Shown piece after piece: positions 27,700 through 35,774 of a stretch of DNA of 64,000 nucleotides. The stretch lies in contig CAZMSQ010000009.1 in NCBI GenBank assembly GCA_964569025.1, positions 22,080-86,079 of the forward strand, in the 5' to 3' direction. The notes under the pieces were generated by a model that saw nothing but the letters and a program-made list of their open reading frames with translations, did no database searches and was not told the origin of the DNA. Origin of the DNA: CAZMSQ01 sp964569025. Lineage in GTDB: Bacteria; Bacteroidota; Bacteroidia; Chitinophagales; Saprospiraceae. The position numbers and the translations under genes are program-made. Numbering within the stretch: the stretch's first letter is position 1; each line of letters begins with the position of its first letter.

Positions 27700-28689
27700 A
27701 TGACGATCAACGAACAGGCAAGTGGTGGCGAGCACCAAATCATCAGGGAGCTCAATCTGGAAGTACTACACCCCGGGTGCATTCATAAGCGATTATTGCA
27801 TCTGGTCACCGATGGAATGGGGATGCCCTTGTATGTTCCTGTTCTCATTGCAAAGGGCCAGGAAAAAGGGCCTGTGGTCGGGATTACAGCTGCAGTACAC
27901 GGCAATGAACTCAATGGTATTCCAGTCGTTCAAAGGCTTTTTAAAGAAATTGATGTCAATAACCTCCGGGGTACAGTTATTGGGGTACCGGTCGTGAATG
28001 TCCCTTCTTTGTTGCGTAAGCGGAGGCGATTCATTGATGGGGCCGACTTGAATCACATCTTTCCAGGGCGACCACGCGGGAATGTCAGCGAGGTCTACGC
28101 TCACCGTATTGTCAATCGGATTGTCAGCCAGTTTGACTATCTCATCGACCTGCATACTGCGAGTTTTGGCCGGATTAACTCTTACTATATCCGGGCAGAT
28201 TTAGAACAAGCAGCGGTCAGGCAAATGGCATTGTTGCAGAATGCCCAGATAATCGTCCACAAACCACCCTCTGACGGAACATTGCGTGGTGCTGCAGATG
28301 AACTTCAAATTCCAGCGGTCACACTTGAGGTTGGAGATCCCAATACTTTTCAGAAAGGGATGATCAGATCCGGGCTCACAGGAATCTTCAATCTGTTGAT
28401 TCATCTCGGCATGATAGATGGCGAGTTAGAGCCTCCTGAGCAACCTCCTGTGATGTGTGATTCCTCATTTTGGATGTACACTCATTCCGGGGGGATTCTT
28501 CGTGTGGGGCCGGGACTAACTGATATGGTCAAAAGCGGAGAGGTCATTGGCCGGTTGTTCGATATATTCGGAGATCAGATACACGAATATCAGGCCCCTC
28601 GCGAAGGAATCGTCATTGGCAAGAGCACCAGTCCGATTAACCAGACAGGGGGGCGGATTTTGCACCTCGGCATTCTCCAGTCTTCTTAG
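27700..28689 (+). CDS. Succinylglutamate desuccinylase/aspartoacylase family protein
   Basis: Zinc-dependent M14-like amidohydrolase of 329 residues, a family that removes acyl groups from amino acids or cuts glutamate-type amide bonds. The Zn ligands are visible: H and E in VHGNELNGI (about residues 67-75) and H in DLHTAS (about 149), with the ADLNHIFPG substrate-arginine segment between them. A Glu for catalysis lies in AVTLEVGD (about 208). A C-terminal beta-barrel like that of aspartoacylase follows (about 235-329). It is co-transcribed with the ATP-grasp-like gene and its stop overlaps that of the convergent adenosyltransferase by 4 bases. Confidence 0.88.
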   Translation: MTINEQASGGEHQIIRELNLEVLHPGCIHKRLLHLVTDGMGMPLYVPVLIAKGQEKGPVVGITAAVHGNELNGIPVVQRLFKEIDVNNLRGTVIGVPVVNVPSLLRKRRRFIDGADLNHIFPGRPRGNVSEVYAHRIVNRIVSQFDYLIDLHTASFGRINSYYIRADLEQAAVRQMALLQNAQIIVHKPPSDGTLRGAADELQIPAVTLEVGDPNTFQKGMIRSGLTGIFNLLIHLGMIDGELEPPEQPPVMCDSSFWMYTHSGGILRVGPGLTDMVKSGEVIGRLFDIFGDQIHEYQAPREGIVIGKSTSPINQTGGRILHLGILQSS

Positions 28690-29234
28690 GTCGGATTGGG
28701 CTTCCAAAGAATCTCTTCTGCACCCAAATCCCTGGCAAGAGATCGAGAAAGTACAAAGAGGTAATCTGACAGTCTGTTGAGATAGTGGAGAATATTGGCA
28801 GATACTGGCTCAACCCTAGACAGGCTAACCACCCGTCTTTCTGCCCTCCTGCAAATACATCTTGCCAAATGGCAAGTCGAAACGACTGGATGTCCGCCAG
28901 GTAGTATGAAATTTTTCAAAGGGGGAAGATCTGTTTCCATCCGGTCAATTGCCAGCTCAAGAAATTTGACATCCTCTTCTGAAATGGTGGGCACCTTCAT
29001 CGAAGCATCTGGGTCAACAGCCAGACTCGAGCCCATATTGAACAGTGAATTCTGAATGGCAAAGAGCTCATTTCTCACTATTGGATTTTCAACTGAGTCT
29101 CTGAGTAACCCAATGGAGGCATTGAGTTCATCCGTATTCCCATACGCCTCAATGCGAAGGTCATCCTTGTGTCTCCGGCTTCCGCCGAAAAGTGAGGTCT
29201 GGCCCTCATCTCCTGTTTTGGTATAAATTTTCAT
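28686..29234 (-). CDS. Cob(I)alamin adenosyltransferase, PduO type
   Basis: ATP:corrinoid adenosyltransferase of the PduO/CobO2 family (182 residues), which makes adenosylcobalamin from cob(I)alamin and ATP. The N-terminal ATP loop is intact (KIYTKTGDEGQTSLFGGSRRHKDDLR), followed by DELNASIG and the conserved CRRAERRVVSL helix with the arginines that stabilise the active site, and NRLSDYLFVLSR near the C-terminus. Its start lies 17 bases after the ABC ATPase gene, so they probably share an mRNA. No cobalamin-dependent enzyme or transporter is in the window. Confidence 0.93.
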   Translation of the reverse strand: MKIYTKTGDEGQTSLFGGSRRHKDDLRIEAYGNTDELNASIGLLRDSVENPIVRNELFAIQNSLFNMGSSLAVDPDASMKVPTISEEDVKFLELAIDRMETDLPPLKNFILPGGHPVVSTCHLARCICRRAERRVVSLSRVEPVSANILHYLNRLSDYLFVLSRSLARDLGAEEILWKPNPT

Positions 29235-29251
29235 GTGCGCCTGAATTTCTC

Positions 29252-29968
29252 TCAGGAAACCACTCGTTCTGGATTCAGTTCATCCGTTTCAACAAGTCCG
29301 TCCCGAAGACGAATGACACGATGGGCATATTCAGCGATTTCTTCTTCGTGAGTCACGAGAATAATGGTGTTACCCTGTTGATGGATTTCATCGAAGATTT
29401 GCATAATCTCCAGTGACGTTTTTGTGTCGAGATTTCCGGTGGGTTCGTCAGCCAAGATAATGGCGGGATCATTGACAAGTGCTCTGGCAATGGCGACGCG
29501 CTGTCTCTGACCACCAGACATTTCGTTGGGCTTGTGGGTCATCCGATCACCAAGACTGACAGCCTCAAGCGCCTTTCGTGCTTTTTCATTTCGTGCCGTC
29601 CGTCCAAGGCCTGAATAAACCAACGGCAGTGCGACATTTTCCAGGGCAGTCAGCCGTGGCAAAAGATTAAATGTCTGAAATACAAAGCCTATGTCTTTGT
29701 TTCTCACATCGGCCAGCTCATCATCGGTCATTGTACTGACGTTCGTACCATTCAAATAATATTCGCCTGAGGTAGGGGTGTCCAAACATCCAAGCAGATT
29801 CATGAGCGTCGACTTTCCTGAGCCTGAAGGCCCCATAAGGGCGACATATTCGTTGTTGTGAATGTCGAGGGTCACCGACTGTAGTGCGTGCACCAACTGG
29901 GTTCCCATCTGATAGGTTTTCCGGAGATTTTGTACCGAAATCATTGCATGGTTGTTCATAGCCGACAA
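29252..29968 (-). CDS. ABC transporter ATP-binding protein (LolD/MacB type)
   Basis: ATPase subunit of 238 residues in the LolD/MacB/FtsE group. Walker A is GPSGSGKST, the Q-loop FQTFNLLPRLTALENV, the signature MSGGQRQR, Walker B IILADEP followed by TGNLDTKTS, and the switch His is in LVTHEEE. Members work with MacB-type permeases in lipoprotein sorting, antimicrobial peptide export or mechanotransmission. No permease gene of that type is adjacent, although ftsX lies divergently 260 bases away. Starts at 29968, 29959 or 29944 are all possible; the last (MISVQNLRKTYQMG) fits the family best. Confidence 0.9.
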   Translation of the reverse strand: MSAMNNHAMISVQNLRKTYQMGTQLVHALQSVTLDIHNNEYVALMGPSGSGKSTLMNLLGCLDTPTSGEYYLNGTNVSTMTDDELADVRNKDIGFVFQTFNLLPRLTALENVALPLVYSGLGRTARNEKARKALEAVSLGDRMTHKPNEMSGGQRQRVAIARALVNDPAIILADEPTGNLDTKTSLEIMQIFDEIHQQGNTIILVTHEEEIAEYAHRVIRLRDGLVETDELNPERVVS

Positions 29969-30186
29969 ATTATCTCAAAACTTTCAGAAAATACAATTCA
30001 CAAGAGTGCATTTTTCTCCTTGTGAAAGAAGCTGGCTCATCCAGCAAATTTCTTACCGCCGGAGAATCAATCTCTCCTGTAACGACAAAGTCGCAAAAAC
30101 GGTCCGTCAAACGCTATCTTTTTCGAAGAGCGCACCCAATTTTTCGCCTAATCAGGGAAGGGCCGGGCAAAAGGCATGAAAAACTG

Positions 30187-30194
30187 TATCTTTG
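30187..30194 (+). promoter_or_regulatory. Bacteroidota-type -7 box (TATCTTTG) for the ftsX cluster
   Basis: TATCTTTG fits TAnnTTTG and lies 35 bases before the ftsX ATG. No -33 TTG is present at the usual distance. Confidence 0.45.
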
Positions 30195-30228
30195 GTAGGT
30201 ACAAAGTTAAGATTCTCACCAAACAGAA

Positions 30229-31107
30229 ATGAGTAACCCTGCAAGTCCTTCTATCCGAAGAAAGTTCCGTCCCAATTTTTTGTATTCTATCATCAGCGTG
30301 GCGCTTGTCCTGATTATGGCTGGTGTGTTTAGTCTTGTCATTCTTCTCGGCCAAGGGCTTATTACTTCGTTTAAGGAACAAGTAAACGTCCTTGTCGAGC
30401 TCAATCCTGAGACCGGCACTGAAGGGGTTGACTCAGTCAGTCTTTATTTGAAAAGCCAAGACTGGGTAAAGGCAACCTCTGTTGAGTTTATCAGCAAGGA
30501 TGAGGCGCTGATGGAATTGCAGGAAGAATTTGAGTACCTCATGCAGATGGATTTACCCAATCCGTTGTTCGACATGATTCAGTTCAATGTAGCTGCACAC
30601 ATTCTTCGTCAGGATAGCCTTCAGGCAATCAAGGAAACATTACTTGCAAAAAATGAAATCCGGGATGTGTACTATCAGGAAGGCATTGTCGAGGGTTTAA
30701 GCAAGAATCTGAAAGATGTCAGCCTCATAGCCTTTGCTGTAAGTCTGGTGTTGCTGGTGATTGCCACAACCCTGATTTACAATACCAACAAACTTGCACT
30801 ATACTCTAACCGATTTATTATCAAGAATATGCAACTTGTCGGGGCATCTTGGACCCACATTACAAGACCGTATCTGACCCGAAGTGCCTTGCATGGTATT
30901 TTGAGTGCTGTATTGGCAATGGCGGCATTGGGCGGAGGATTGGGGTTTCTATACAGGAGTTTACCGGAGATGGGGTCTGCCGTAGGAGAGAAGCAGCTTT
31001 TTTTCGTATTTTTGGCTCTCGCGTTAGGGGGAATTCTCATTAACTTGTTAAGTACGCTGTACACCGTTTCCCGATTTTTAAGAATGCGCACTGACGACTT
31101 GTACTGA
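30229..31107 (+). CDS. ftsX: Cell division permease-like protein FtsX
   Basis: Inner membrane protein of 292 residues that with FtsE controls septal peptidoglycan hydrolases. It has the FtsX layout: one N-terminal membrane helix (about 20-42), a periplasmic domain (about 43-165, NVLVELNPETG ... WVKATSVEFISKDEAL), then three helices (about 168-192, 222-245 and 257-280). It opens a cluster with DUF3098, uppP and truB. The likely ATPase partner, ftsE, is 21 kb away at 52509, so the pair is split. Confidence 0.92.
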   Translation: MSNPASPSIRRKFRPNFLYSIISVALVLIMAGVFSLVILLGQGLITSFKEQVNVLVELNPETGTEGVDSVSLYLKSQDWVKATSVEFISKDEALMELQEEFEYLMQMDLPNPLFDMIQFNVAAHILRQDSLQAIKETLLAKNEIRDVYYQEGIVEGLSKNLKDVSLIAFAVSLVLLVIATTLIYNTNKLALYSNRFIIKNMQLVGASWTHITRPYLTRSALHGILSAVLAMAALGGGLGFLYRSLPEMGSAVGEKQLFFVFLALALGGILINLLSTLYTVSRFLRMRTDDLY

Positions 31108-31158
31108 TCACAGGGAACGAACAAATCCCGGAATACAGGTTCAAAAAATTCTGAGTAC

Positions 31159-31455
31159 ATGAGCAAACCCAAAAAGAAAGGGAGCGGACGGGCTTCTAAG
31201 TCCCGAAGGAGAGTTTCGGGCTCATCATCGGCGAAGGTTTTGGAGCCTTTATTATTTGAAAAAAAGCACTATCTCTATATGGGAGTGGGACTTGTTCTCA
31301 TCGCTTTTGGCTTGGTGCTAATGGGAGGAGGCGGGATGCCTGACCCAAACACATGGGAGCCTGAACGAATTTACAGTTTCAGGCGGACCACATTGGCTCC
31401 CATTTTTATTTTGGCGGGCCTTGTGGTTGAAATTTATGCCATATTCAAGAAATAA
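31159..31455 (+). CDS. DUF3098 small membrane protein
   Basis: A 98-residue protein with a basic, Ser-rich cytoplasmic N-tail (about residues 1-30) and two membrane helices (about 38-55 and 78-96) joined by a PDPNTWEPERIYSFRRTTLAP loop, the conserved DUF3098 feature. The family is confined to Bacteroidota and lies between ftsX and uppP in many of their genomes, as it does here. Function unknown; a link with envelope growth is inferred from context only. Confidence 0.9.
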   Translation: MSKPKKKGSGRASKSRRRVSGSSSAKVLEPLLFEKKHYLYMGVGLVLIAFGLVLMGGGGMPDPNTWEPERIYSFRRTTLAPIFILAGLVVEIYAIFKK

Positions 31456-31464
31456 CGCATCAGG

Positions 31465-32265
31465 TTGACCCTTCTCGAAGCCATCATTCTCGGAATCGTT
31501 CAGGGGCTCACGGAATTTCTTCCGGTTAGCAGCAGCGGGCATATTGAAATTGCTCAGGCCATACTCGGTATGCAAAGTTTGAGCGAACGAGAGGAAGCGC
31601 TTAGTGTTTTCCTGCATGGAGGTACTGCATTGAGCACCATCTTTGTATTCAGGAAAGATATCTCTGAGCTTGTCTCTGGTATTTTTTCCGCCAGTTGGAA
31701 TCGAGAAAAAAAGTTTGCTATCCTGATTGTCATTTCAATGATTCCTGCGGGTCTTGCGGGTCTGTTCTTGGATGAATACATTTCCGGCTTATTTGATGGG
31801 AAGGTTGGTCTAACGGGTGCCATGCTCTTGGTTACAAGTGTACTGCTTTGGTTTGCAGACAAGGCAGGTTCTCCACAGATGAATGTGAATCCGGGCAAGG
31901 CGCTGATTATCGGCATTGCCCAAATGATAGCGATTCTCCCCGGAATCTCCCGCTCCGGAGCAACCATTTCGACATCCCTGCTCCTTCGTATTGATCGGAA
32001 CCAGGCGGCGAGATTCTCGTTTTTGATGGTGGTCCCGCTGATTGTTGGAAAAATGCTATTGGATCTGATGGAGGAAGCGGAGAGTGGTTTTGCGGCGTGG
32101 GATGGAATCATGATCCCTTTAGCTGCGGGGTTTGGAGCTTCATTCTTGATAGGAATCCTTGCGTGCAGGTGGATGCTTCTCCTTGTGCAGCGCAGTCAGC
32201 TCAGGTATTTTGGCTTGTATTGCCTGATTGTTGGCTTCATCGCTCTTTTTTGGACATTCTTCTGA
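31465..32265 (+). CDS. uppP: Undecaprenyl-diphosphatase
   Basis: UppP (BacA) removes the terminal phosphate from undecaprenyl diphosphate so the carrier lipid can be reused for peptidoglycan and glycan synthesis. The 266-residue polytopic membrane protein has both active-site motifs: GIVQGLTEFLPVSSSGHIE (about residues 9-27) and PGISRSGATIS (about 157-167). The start is a TTG, since the family N-terminus MTLLEAIILGIVQG begins exactly there and no ATG or GTG fits. It lies 9 bases after DUF3098 and is part of the ftsX-DUF3098-uppP-truB cluster. Confidence 0.95.
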   Translation: MTLLEAIILGIVQGLTEFLPVSSSGHIEIAQAILGMQSLSEREEALSVFLHGGTALSTIFVFRKDISELVSGIFSASWNREKKFAILIVISMIPAGLAGLFLDEYISGLFDGKVGLTGAMLLVTSVLLWFADKAGSPQMNVNPGKALIIGIAQMIAILPGISRSGATISTSLLLRIDRNQAARFSFLMVVPLIVGKMLLDLMEEAESGFAAWDGIMIPLAAGFGASFLIGILACRWMLLLVQRSQLRYFGLYCLIVGFIALFWTFF

Positions 32266-32322
32266 CCCCAATCTATCGTAAACCTGATTTATGATTGCTG
32301 TCATTTGGTGAGCAGAGACACT

Positions 32323-33051
32323 ATGAAATTTCTCGACAAAAACGAATCATTCGAACCTTCTTTCCTGTTGGAGGGTGCTGCTTTGCTTGTGGATAAACCA
32401 GAAGGTTGGACCTCATTTGATTTAGTCAATAAAGTCAGGTCTGCAATTCGCAAAGCGACTGGTGTAAAAAAAGTAAAAGTAGGTCACTCTGGCACTCTTG
32501 ATCCGATGGCAACAGGGCTATTGATCGTTTGCACTGGATCCCACACAAAGAAGCTTGCTGATTTCCAACTGTTGGGCAAATCCTACAGCGGAACCATAAA
32601 GCTCGGGGCCACGACACCCTCTTATGACAGGGAGACGCCCATCGATGAAACTTACCCCACAGACCATATCACATTGGATATGTTAGATGAAACAAGGCGT
32701 AAACTTACCGGCGAACAAGAACAATACCCCCCAATGTTTTCCGCTATCAAGGTAGATGGGCAACCCCTTTACAAAAAAGCGAGGGCAGGAAAAGTGGTGG
32801 AGGTAACGCCAAGACCTGTCAACATTTACGAGTTTAAACTGACAAAGATCGAGATGCCAAGAGTTGATTTTTTCGTGAGATGCAGCAAAGGAACCTACGT
32901 CCGCTCTCTTGCATATGATTTTGGTAAACTCCTTAGCAGCGGCGGATATCTGACACGGCTTGAGCGGCTTGCCATTGGTGAGTTCAAGCTCCAGGATGCC
33001 TGGCATCTCGAAGACCTTGTACGTCAAATAAATTGGAATTCCAATCTTTAA
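32323..33051 (+). CDS. truB: tRNA pseudouridine(55) synthase
   Basis: TruB isomerises U55 to pseudouridine in the T-loop of tRNAs. The protein (242 residues from the ATG at 32323) has the catalytic Asp in GHSGTLDPMATGLL (about residue 56), and the later motifs KSYSGTIKLGATTPSYD, PPMFSAIKVDGQPLYKKAR and RCSKGTYVRSLAYDFG. The C-terminus is short, ending just after the catalytic domain without a PUA domain, as in many Bacteroidota. A TTG at 32305 or GTG at 32308 would add a few residues. Last of the ftsX-uppP cluster, 17 bases before the gamma-glutamyltransferase start. Confidence 0.95.
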   Translation: MKFLDKNESFEPSFLLEGAALLVDKPEGWTSFDLVNKVRSAIRKATGVKKVKVGHSGTLDPMATGLLIVCTGSHTKKLADFQLLGKSYSGTIKLGATTPSYDRETPIDETYPTDHITLDMLDETRRKLTGEQEQYPPMFSAIKVDGQPLYKKARAGKVVEVTPRPVNIYEFKLTKIEMPRVDFFVRCSKGTYVRSLAYDFGKLLSSGGYLTRLERLAIGEFKLQDAWHLEDLVRQINWNSNL

Positions 33052-33068
33052 ATATTTTCATTTATCTG

Positions 33069-34769
33069 ATGCCTTTTTTAGTCGCCTTTTTAATAATTCT
33101 CCTTTTTTCTACCTGCTATTCAGAACAGAACTCGGAGGAGCAGTTATTCTCCAAGTCGGCAAACGGAAGCGATGCGGCAATTGTGACAGCACATCATTTA
33201 GCGACTGAGGCGGGGCTGGAGGTGCTTCGGGAAGGTGGAACAGCAGCTGACGCTATGATTGCCAGTCAGTTTGCACTCGCAGTTGTATGCCCCAGAGCTG
33301 GAAACATTGGTGGCGGAGGTTTTTGTGTGTACCGGACATCAGATGGCTCATCTTTCGCACTGGATTTTCGGGAAACCGCTCCTCTGAAGTCTTCGCGTGA
33401 CATGTATTTGAACGAGCATGGAAATCCTTTGACCGGTATGTCTCTAAAAGGATACAAAGCTGTTGGCACACCAGGAACTGTTTCAGGACTTAGTGCACTG
33501 CATGTAAGACTCGGAACGAAGCCATGGAAAAGGTTATTGGAACCCGCAATTCGATTGGCAAAAACCGGCTTTGCTGTGAGCGAATCTGAAGCATCACGAT
33601 TAAACTTATATCAGAGTGACTTTGCCACATTCAACCCAGATACCATTCCTTTTCGTAAAGCTTCTCCATGGAAAGAAGGCGATACATTGAAACAGCCAAC
33701 ACTCGCGGGCACTCTTGAATTAATTGCTCAGCACGGGAAAAATGGATTTTATGAAGGAAAGGTTGCTCAGGCAATAGAAACATCTATGACCCAAAATGGA
33801 GGGTTTATTACGAAAGATGATCTTGAACAATATACTCCCATTTGGAGGAATCCCCTTATCGACAGCTTCAGAAATTTCAGAATCATTTCAATGCCACCTC
33901 CATCAAGTGGCGGGGTAGCCCTGATTCAGATGCTTCAGATGATAGACAAACGCCTTGATCAGTGCCAATATGGAAGTGAAGCTTATATCCATTTAATTGC
34001 AGAAGCTGCCCGTCGAGCTTATGCTGATCGAGCCGCATACCTGGGTGACCCAGAATTTTCGCATGTTCCGGTCGCCAAGCTTACGGGACATGAACACCTC
34101 ACTGCAAAAATGACAACATTTCATCCGGATACAGCAACTTTGAGCCTCAATCTGGCAGATACCATGATGAATCTGAGTGTTGAGCAATTTGAAACGACAC
34201 ATACATCCATAGTCGATGCATTTGGTCACTCAGCTTCCTTAACTACAACCCTGAATTCAAATTATGGGTCAAAGGTATGGGTCCATGGCGGTGGTTTTTT
34301 TCTGAATAACGAAATGGATGATTTCAGCATCAAACCGGGTGTCCCAAATCAGTTTGGCCTTGTAGGCGCGGAAGCGAATGCAATAGCTCCCAAAAAGCGG
34401 ATGCTGAGCTCTATGACACCAACAATTATCGAAAAAAATGGAAATTTATTTTTGGTTTTAGGAACACCGGGAGGCTCAACAATCATCACTTCGGTTCTCC
34501 AGGTTTTTTTGAATACCGGAATATTTTATATGCCATTAGATGAAGCAATAACTGCCGGAAGATTTCACCACCAATGGTTGCCTGATGAAATACTTTACGA
34601 GAAAAACTCTTTTCCCAAGCCGCTCCAATCAGCATTGAAGAAAAAGGGACATGTGCTGCGTGAGGTAAATCGGATAGGTCTTGTCAAAGCAATTCTTCAA
34701 ACCCCAGATGGAACGTTAGAAGCCTGCGGTGACCAGAGAAATCCCGACGACAACGCAGCAGCTTATTGA
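33069..34769 (+). CDS. ggt: Gamma-glutamyltransferase (lipoprotein)
   Basis: N-terminal nucleophile hydrolase of 566 residues that cleaves gamma-glutamyl bonds in glutathione and related peptides, or transfers the glutamyl group. The precursor is expected to cut itself before the Thr in TTHTSIVDAFGHSASLTTTLN (about residue 378). The donor-carboxylate and glycine motifs are present (LDFRETAP, PPPSSGG, SSMTPTI, GTPGGSTIITSV). The ATG at 33069 gives a signal ending in LLFSTC, a likely lipobox, so the enzyme should be anchored in the envelope. The frame starts earlier at a TTG inside truB. It may be co-transcribed with truB (17-base gap). Confidence 0.93.
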   Translation: MPFLVAFLIILLFSTCYSEQNSEEQLFSKSANGSDAAIVTAHHLATEAGLEVLREGGTAADAMIASQFALAVVCPRAGNIGGGGFCVYRTSDGSSFALDFRETAPLKSSRDMYLNEHGNPLTGMSLKGYKAVGTPGTVSGLSALHVRLGTKPWKRLLEPAIRLAKTGFAVSESEASRLNLYQSDFATFNPDTIPFRKASPWKEGDTLKQPTLAGTLELIAQHGKNGFYEGKVAQAIETSMTQNGGFITKDDLEQYTPIWRNPLIDSFRNFRIISMPPPSSGGVALIQMLQMIDKRLDQCQYGSEAYIHLIAEAARRAYADRAAYLGDPEFSHVPVAKLTGHEHLTAKMTTFHPDTATLSLNLADTMMNLSVEQFETTHTSIVDAFGHSASLTTTLNSNYGSKVWVHGGGFFLNNEMDDFSIKPGVPNQFGLVGAEANAIAPKKRMLSSMTPTIIEKNGNLFLVLGTPGGSTIITSVLQVFLNTGIFYMPLDEAITAGRFHHQWLPDEILYEKNSFPKPLQSALKKKGHVLREVNRIGLVKAILQTPDGTLEACGDQRNPDDNAAAY

Positions 34770-34801
34770 TTTTCGAAAAATTAAATTAAAAAGAATGTAC
34801 T

Positions 34802-35683
34802 TCACCCCAATTTTTCCTCCTCCTCAGCAAGGATGAGCTGACAGCGAAGATCCTCTTCGTCCAGTTCAAAATACCCTGCTAACTGCTTGTGGGTGAATTG
34901 ACCGCTTCGCATCAATCTGAGCATGGTACGCCGATTCTTCGCCTGGTTTTCCGCATTGGCTTTTAAGCGACCTTTTACCTCTCCTCTCGCTTCTCCTTTT
35001 GCTTCCCCTTTCTTATAGAGAGCATTCTCCGTTAGATCAATCGTGATTGGCATATGACTCGTCTTTTCTTCAACAATGTCAGTCAAATTACGCAATTGAG
35101 AGAAGATAAGCAACTGCTCAATTGATTTTTCAAGCTCTTTGGGCGTTTCTGATTTCTTGTGAAGCATTTTCAGAATTTCTTCCACCGCTTCATCCGGTGA
35201 CAGCTCTCCGAAGTCTCCAAGTATTGACAAGGCTATTTCCTCAGGGCCCAATAAACTCAAAAATTCACGGTAGTCTATCGTGCTCAGGTTCAACAGCTGA
35301 AAACCGGTGATATGAAACTCACGTTCAAGATTAGTCTGCATCTTGGATTCTCCACGACCAAGGTATATCACATATTGAATGACCGGCTGGCGGTATGTAC
35401 CTTGAAGCAATGCCCGGTACGAGGCCATCCGGTATACCATGTCCGGATCATCAGAAGACTGGAACTCCACATGCAGAATCAACTCACGCCCGTCATGGGT
35501 ACGAATCTGAAACAAACTGTCGACATCGCGGCTCACTACCTTGCGCAGACTTGTTTCCAGCCGAACGGTTGATGCGATGTCAAGACCAAAAAGCACCGTA
35601 CCGATGGATAAGACGAACTTTTCAATGTGTTCGCGGAAAATCAGGTCATAATTTTTATGACCCCGAGAATGAGAGGGTTCCAT
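34802..35683 (-). CDS. Rpn family recombination-promoting nuclease, copy 1
   Basis: PD-(D/E)XK nuclease of the Rpn/YhgA-like family (293 residues), relatives of which stimulate RecA-independent recombination in E. coli. The N-terminal nuclease core runs from about residue 8 to 150, with the conserved ELILHVEFQSSDD strand (about 69-81) holding the metal-binding Glu and Gln. A Gly-rich charged linker built of 4-residue repeats (GEAK GEAR GEVK, about 228-240) leads to a C-terminal helical segment RRTMLRLMRSGQFTHKQLAGYF. The adjacent copy 2 carries an identical 578-base stretch. The family was once labelled putative transposase; no terminal inverted repeats are seen here. Confidence 0.9.
   Translation of the reverse strand: MEPSHSRGHKNYDLIFREHIEKFVLSIGTVLFGLDIASTVRLETSLRKVVSRDVDSLFQIRTHDGRELILHVEFQSSDDPDMVYRMASYRALLQGTYRQPVIQYVIYLGRGESKMQTNLEREFHITGFQLLNLSTIDYREFLSLLGPEEIALSILGDFGELSPDEAVEEILKMLHKKSETPKELEKSIEQLLIFSQLRNLTDIVEEKTSHMPITIDLTENALYKKGEAKGEARGEVKGRLKANAENQAKNRRTMLRLMRSGQFTHKQLAGYFELDEEDLRCQLILAEEEEKLG
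35058..35635. repeat. Direct repeat, unit 1 (578 bp identical)
   Basis: No difference was found by eye between 35058-35635 and 36001-36578 (offset 943 bases). Both lie inside the Rpn-family genes. Mismatches begin immediately outside: positions 35057/36000 on one side, and 35636/36579 and 35638/36581 on the other. Confidence 0.9.
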
Positions 35684-35774
35684 TTGGTTTGGTTTTCATT
35701 AGGGGGTGTGAGAGGGAGTTTGGGGAACAACCTCTTGTCTTTTGGAACTACATAAATTGTAAATGGTAAACCTG

